Assembly: GCA_042091375.1 (NCBI GenBank)
Contig: JBELHO010000093.1
Span: forward strand, 1-7,257
Length of the DNA stretch: 7,257 bases
Reading direction: 5' to 3'
From: JBELHO01 sp042091375
Lineage (GTDB): Bacteria; Pseudomonadota; Gammaproteobacteria; Enterobacterales; Alteromonadaceae
The notes below the pieces were generated by a model that saw only the letters and a list, made by a program, of their open reading frames with translations, ran no database searches and was not told where the DNA came from. The translations under genes were made by a program, and so were the position numbers. Below are positions 5,348 to 7,257 of this stretch, piece by piece. Numbering within the stretch: the first letter of the stretch is position 1; each line of letters opens with the position of its first letter.

Positions 5348-6192
5348 AAATTTTTAAATCATTGATTTTACCTATGACTTTAGTCAGCATGACGGCAAAT
5401 GCCATAGTGATCAGGCATGATGTGCCCGACGAAAAGTATCACGCTGAACTATCTGATTTTCCCCCATTGGCAACACTGTATAACATTGGTGCTCACGGCA
5501 CCCTCATTCACCCAGAATGGGTAGTGACGGCAGCCCATACCATTTTTTGCGCTAACCCAGGTCAAAAAATTAAAATAGGTGATCAAATCGTCTCTGTGGC
5601 CAAACGATACAGTCACCCTGAATTTGTGCCTGAAGAAGAGCACGACATTACCTTAATTAAGCTTGATAGGCCTATTACAGATATAGCGCCTGCGAAAATT
5701 TACGATGGCAGATCAGAGAAAGGTAAAGTGGTATGGTTTATTGGTGAAGGCGGCACAGGCACAGGAGAAACAGGACAAACCGTTGAAAACAGTCGTAATA
5801 ATCCAGGTAAATTGAGGAAAGCGCAAAATAAAATTACTCGTGTGACAGAGACAGATATTGTGTTTAAATTTGAAAAAGGAGATAAAGGCGAGCCATTAGA
5901 GGGCGTTTCTGGCAATGGTGACAGTGGCGGCCCTGCGTATGTAAAAGATGGAAATAACTATGTATTACTCGGGATCAGTTCTCGTTACGATCCCGGATTC
6001 TATGACGTAGGTGATTATGGTATTACTGAGCGTTATACTAGGGTTTCGTCATATAAAGATTGGATAAATCAAATTATTTACGCCGAAGACGATGCTGAAC
6101 GAGAAAAAATTTCAACTCAAAACCCCTTTATTCCAGACAGTCTTAAAGAGCAACCTATGGATAAGGTTTGTCCTTATGTAGAGGTGAAATAA
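5344..6192 (+). CDS. Secreted S1-family (chymotrypsin-fold) serine protease
   Basis: The chosen start at 5344 gives 282 residues. It has an AAAGGAG ribosome binding site 5 bases upstream and begins directly with a signal peptide (MKIFKSLILPMTLVSMTANA, cut after Ala20). The catalytic triad is complete: His65 in VVTAAH, Asp101 in HDITLIKL and Ser194 in GNGDSGGPAY. The mature N-terminus would be Ile-Val-Ile-Arg-His-Asp, the IV start that activates this fold, so signal peptidase alone could give active enzyme without a propeptide. The usual position-189 equivalent is Val188, which argues against trypsin-like Lys/Arg specificity. The mature chain has only two cysteines (69 and 276). The common Cys42-Cys58 disulfide is absent: GAHGT replaces the first Cys site, and the residue after the catalytic His is Thr. 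A short tail (about 247-282) extends past the usual C-terminal helix. It is probably periplasmic or secreted. A leader ORF overlaps its start. Confidence 0.88.
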   Translation: MKIFKSLILPMTLVSMTANAIVIRHDVPDEKYHAELSDFPPLATLYNIGAHGTLIHPEWVVTAAHTIFCANPGQKIKIGDQIVSVAKRYSHPEFVPEEEHDITLIKLDRPITDIAPAKIYDGRSEKGKVVWFIGEGGTGTGETGQTVENSRNNPGKLRKAQNKITRVTETDIVFKFEKGDKGEPLEGVSGNGDSGGPAYVKDGNNYVLLGISSRYDPGFYDVGDYGITERYTRVSSYKDWINQIIYAEDDAEREKISTQNPFIPDSLKEQPMDKVCPYVEVK

Positions 6193-6234
6193 CCCTTTAA
6201 TAAACAATAAGCCTGATAACCCTATAACCTGTAT

Positions 6235-6264
6235 CTCTAGAGTAATATTTTGCCCTAGAGTTTT
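6235..6264 (+). terminator. Terminator-like hairpin after the protease gene
   Basis: CTCTAG (6235-6240) pairs with CTAGAG (6255-6260), and the stem can be lengthened by a few imperfect pairs. TTTT (6261-6264) follows at once. It starts 43 bases after the stop codon at 6192. The 6-bp core stem is short and the loop long, so it is only a moderate candidate. Confidence 0.45.
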
Positions 6265-6287
6265 CAAACTATTTAAGATAACTAAAA

Positions 6288-6524
6288 ATGACAGCAGCGA
6301 CTGGCGCGCTGCTGGTGTTATACAAAGCCAACTGTGAGTGTGTTGTTTTGCATAAACTCAGCAATGCCACTTTCTTCGATGTTAATAGTGCCTGTTTCCC
6401 TAATCAGCAGGTGTTTTTTCTTATGATTCAACAGCCGACTGGTTCTGATTTCTGCAAAGCACTTTTACCCTTGGCTTTTGCTGAAACTGAGTGGCATGTT
6501 GATCATATCAAGATTTATTTTTAA
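6288..6524 (+). CDS. Doubtful hypothetical ORF, 78 residues
   Basis: This open frame begins MTAATGALLVLYKANCECVV and ends WHVDHIKIYF. I do not recognise any family, signal peptide or clear membrane helix. No Shine-Dalgarno sequence precedes the ATG (the upstream bases are TAAGATAACTAAAA), and a GC-rich hairpin covers codons 2-9 and would hinder initiation. In favour, the stretch looks less AT-rich than the flanking intergenic DNA and has four Cys residues. It could be a real small protein, a decayed gene fragment, or chance. I lean towards chance or a remnant. Confidence 0.22.
   Translation: MTAATGALLVLYKANCECVVLHKLSNATFFDVNSACFPNQQVFFLMIQQPTGSDFCKALLPLAFAETEWHVDHIKIYF
6292..6314. repeat. 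GC-rich 8-base perfect hairpin in an otherwise AT-rich intergenic region
   Basis: CAGCAGCG (6292-6299) and CGCTGCTG (6307-6314) pair perfectly around a 7-base loop, ACTGGCG. No U-tract follows on either strand, so it is not a standard terminator. It stands out because its surroundings are AT-rich. Its role is unknown. Confidence 0.55.
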
Positions 6525-6857
6525 CCATACCAACTAAAAACAATTTGCTGAATTAAGGTGAAGCGACAAGCCAAACTTTATTGCCATGTTGTGCATAAAC
6601 AAGCGCAATTTAAATTGTGGTGTATTTGTATTAGGTACATTTAAAAGTATTAGTTCAGTGAATAAAGTCTTTAGCTGATCACTCCAGAAAACTAACAAAT
6701 TAACCTTATTTAAATACCCTTTGTTGACATCGCAAGTTTTTATTAAATCAATGTAATAAAAATAATTTTAAACAGACTAACCTTAAGAACTTGATTAATC
6801 ATTCATTGAATTTTGTTAACACTAACGGATTCAAAATACCCTTGATTGGAGCCACAT
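6525..6857. other. Intergenic region upstream of the PspB-like gene
   Basis: About 330 AT-rich bases in which I see no gene on either strand. The stretch contains a perfect 12-base palindrome CAATTTAAATTG at 6606-6617, a candidate promoter with a consensus -35 at 6724, and the GGAG ribosome binding site at 6848-6851 of the next gene. A small RNA cannot be excluded by eye. Confidence 0.5.
6724..6752 (+). promoter_or_regulatory. Candidate sigma70 promoter for the PspB-like gene
   Basis: A perfect -35 TTGACA (6724-6729) is followed after 17 bases by ATCAAT (6747-6752), a partial -10 that keeps the AAT. The leader before the ATG at 6858 would be about 100 bases. The -10 is poor, so this is tentative. 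Confidence 0.4.
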
Positions 6858-7136
6858 ATGAGCAACCTAGAAATGACTGTACTATTTGCCGCAATTTTTG
6901 TTACCTATGCTGTAGCTTTATACTTAGATCATCGCTATAACCTGCGCATTATCGACTGGTGCAATGGTAAAAGTGCAAGCCCTTTTGCCCGTAAAAATGC
7001 AAAACAAACAACGCCAGTAAACACACAAAATCAGACAGAACAAATAAAAGTGTTAAAAGAACGCATTCAAGTACTAGAAAAAATAGTCACTGAACCAGCG
7101 TATGAACTCGATCAAAAGATCAACGCCCTTAAATGA
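6858..7136 (+). CDS. Small PspB-like membrane protein with coiled coil
   Basis: The start at 6858 gives 92 residues. It has GGAG 6 bases upstream; a TTG four codons earlier would use codons that overlap this site, so it is rejected. Residues 6-23 (MTVLFAAIFVTYAVALYL) form one transmembrane helix, followed by a basic stretch and a Gln/Asn/Thr-rich linker (about 40-60). Residues about 61-92 are helical and probably coiled coil: EQIKVLKERIQVLEKIVTEP, then YELDQKINAL. The 'LKERIQxLEKIVT' signature resembles the C-terminal half of phage shock protein B, the small inner-membrane partner of PspC that relays envelope stress. The match is to this motif and to the overall layout. No pspA, pspC or pspF is beside it, so calling it PspB itself would overreach. 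It appears to be a single-gene unit that converges with the gene at the right edge. Confidence 0.8.
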   Translation: MSNLEMTVLFAAIFVTYAVALYLDHRYNLRIIDWCNGKSASPFARKNAKQTTPVNTQNQTEQIKVLKERIQVLEKIVTEPAYELDQKINALK

Positions 7137-7175
7137 TCGACAACTATCTGCAAATTAACAGCTAGCTTGAGCCAT

Positions 7176-7257
7176 TTACCTTCTGGTTGACAGCTTGATC
7201 TCCAGTTTGATGTGTTTATCGATAAAACTGTCTATCGCTGTTAACGCCATAGCGCGA
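7176..7257 (-). CDS. C-terminal fragment of an unidentified gene entering from the right edge
   Basis: On the minus strand one frame is open from the right edge for 26 codons to a TAA at 7176-7178. It reads RAMALTAIDSFIDKHIKLEI and ends STRR. The amphipathic helical look and the 39-base convergent gap to the PspB-like gene fit a real gene end. The fragment is too short to identify. A plus-strand frame from an ATG at 7210 is also open to the edge but lacks a ribosome binding site, so I prefer the minus strand. Confidence 0.4.
   Translation of the reverse strand, partial: RAMALTAIDSFIDKHIKLEIKLSTRR

Noticed and set aside
5449..5915. Two minus-strand open frames inside the protease gene
   Set aside because: They lie antisense to the catalytic His, Asp and Ser regions of an intact protease and have no features of their own.
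7210..7257. Plus-strand open frame from an ATG at 7210 to the right edge
   Set aside because: There is no ribosome binding site, and it lies antisense to a more protein-like minus-strand C-terminus.
1..7257. tRNA, rRNA, CRISPR array, insertion sequence, integrase or phage gene
   Set aside because: Scanning by eye found no cloverleaf with conserved arms, no regularly spaced repeats, no transposase or integrase motifs and no long terminal inverted repeats.

Overview
The window looks like chromosomal DNA of a marine gammaproteobacterium, most likely Alteromonadales (Alteromonadaceae or Colwelliaceae type). This rests on the AT-rich composition, the strong AAGGAG-type ribosome binding sites, and protein families that I recall mainly from that group: a Sel1-like lipoprotein, a CadC/ToxR-type membrane regulator with TPRs, a VxEP-type C-terminal sorting signal and a PspB-like small membrane protein. 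No tool could be run, so family names come from motif recognition only. I see no tRNA, rRNA, CRISPR array, insertion sequence or phage gene.

Layout. Positions 1-895 hold two minus-strand lipoprotein genes, probably one transcription unit: a Sel1-like lipoprotein (371-895) followed by a second lipoprotein cut by the left edge (1-329). An AT-rich divergent region (896-1334) separates them from plus-strand genes. These are an exported beta-propeller-like protein with a PEP-CTERM-like C-terminus (1335-2180) followed by a likely terminator, a membrane-anchored winged-helix regulator (2392-3903, apparent TTG start), a three-helix membrane protein with an extracytoplasmic domain carrying a DGYSGAT motif (3994-5148), and a secreted S1-family serine protease (5344-6192). 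A 26-residue leader ORF (5267-5347) overlaps the protease start by ATGA. A roughly 665-base stretch with little coding evidence follows, containing a terminator-like hairpin, a GC-rich hairpin and one doubtful ORF. Then comes a small PspB-like membrane protein (6858-7136), and at the right edge the apparent C-terminus of a minus-strand gene (7176-7257).

How the genes may work together. Almost every product is envelope-located (two lipoproteins, one sorted exported protein, a membrane regulator, a membrane redox-like protein, a secreted protease, a small membrane protein). The most suggestive pair is the regulator at 2392-3903 and the membrane protein 90 bases downstream: a sensor-regulator next to a candidate heme/flavin electron-transfer protein. 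No ApbE flavin transferase, exosortase or cytochrome partner is present in the window, so the functional links are inference.

Most worth a second look: the NqrC/RnfG-like DGYSGAT motif in the 3994-5148 protein; the translationally coupled leader ORF before the protease, whose ribosome binding site lies inside a 12-base palindrome; the apparent loss of the natural stop after the sorting signal of the 1335-2180 protein; and the non-ATG start of the regulator.
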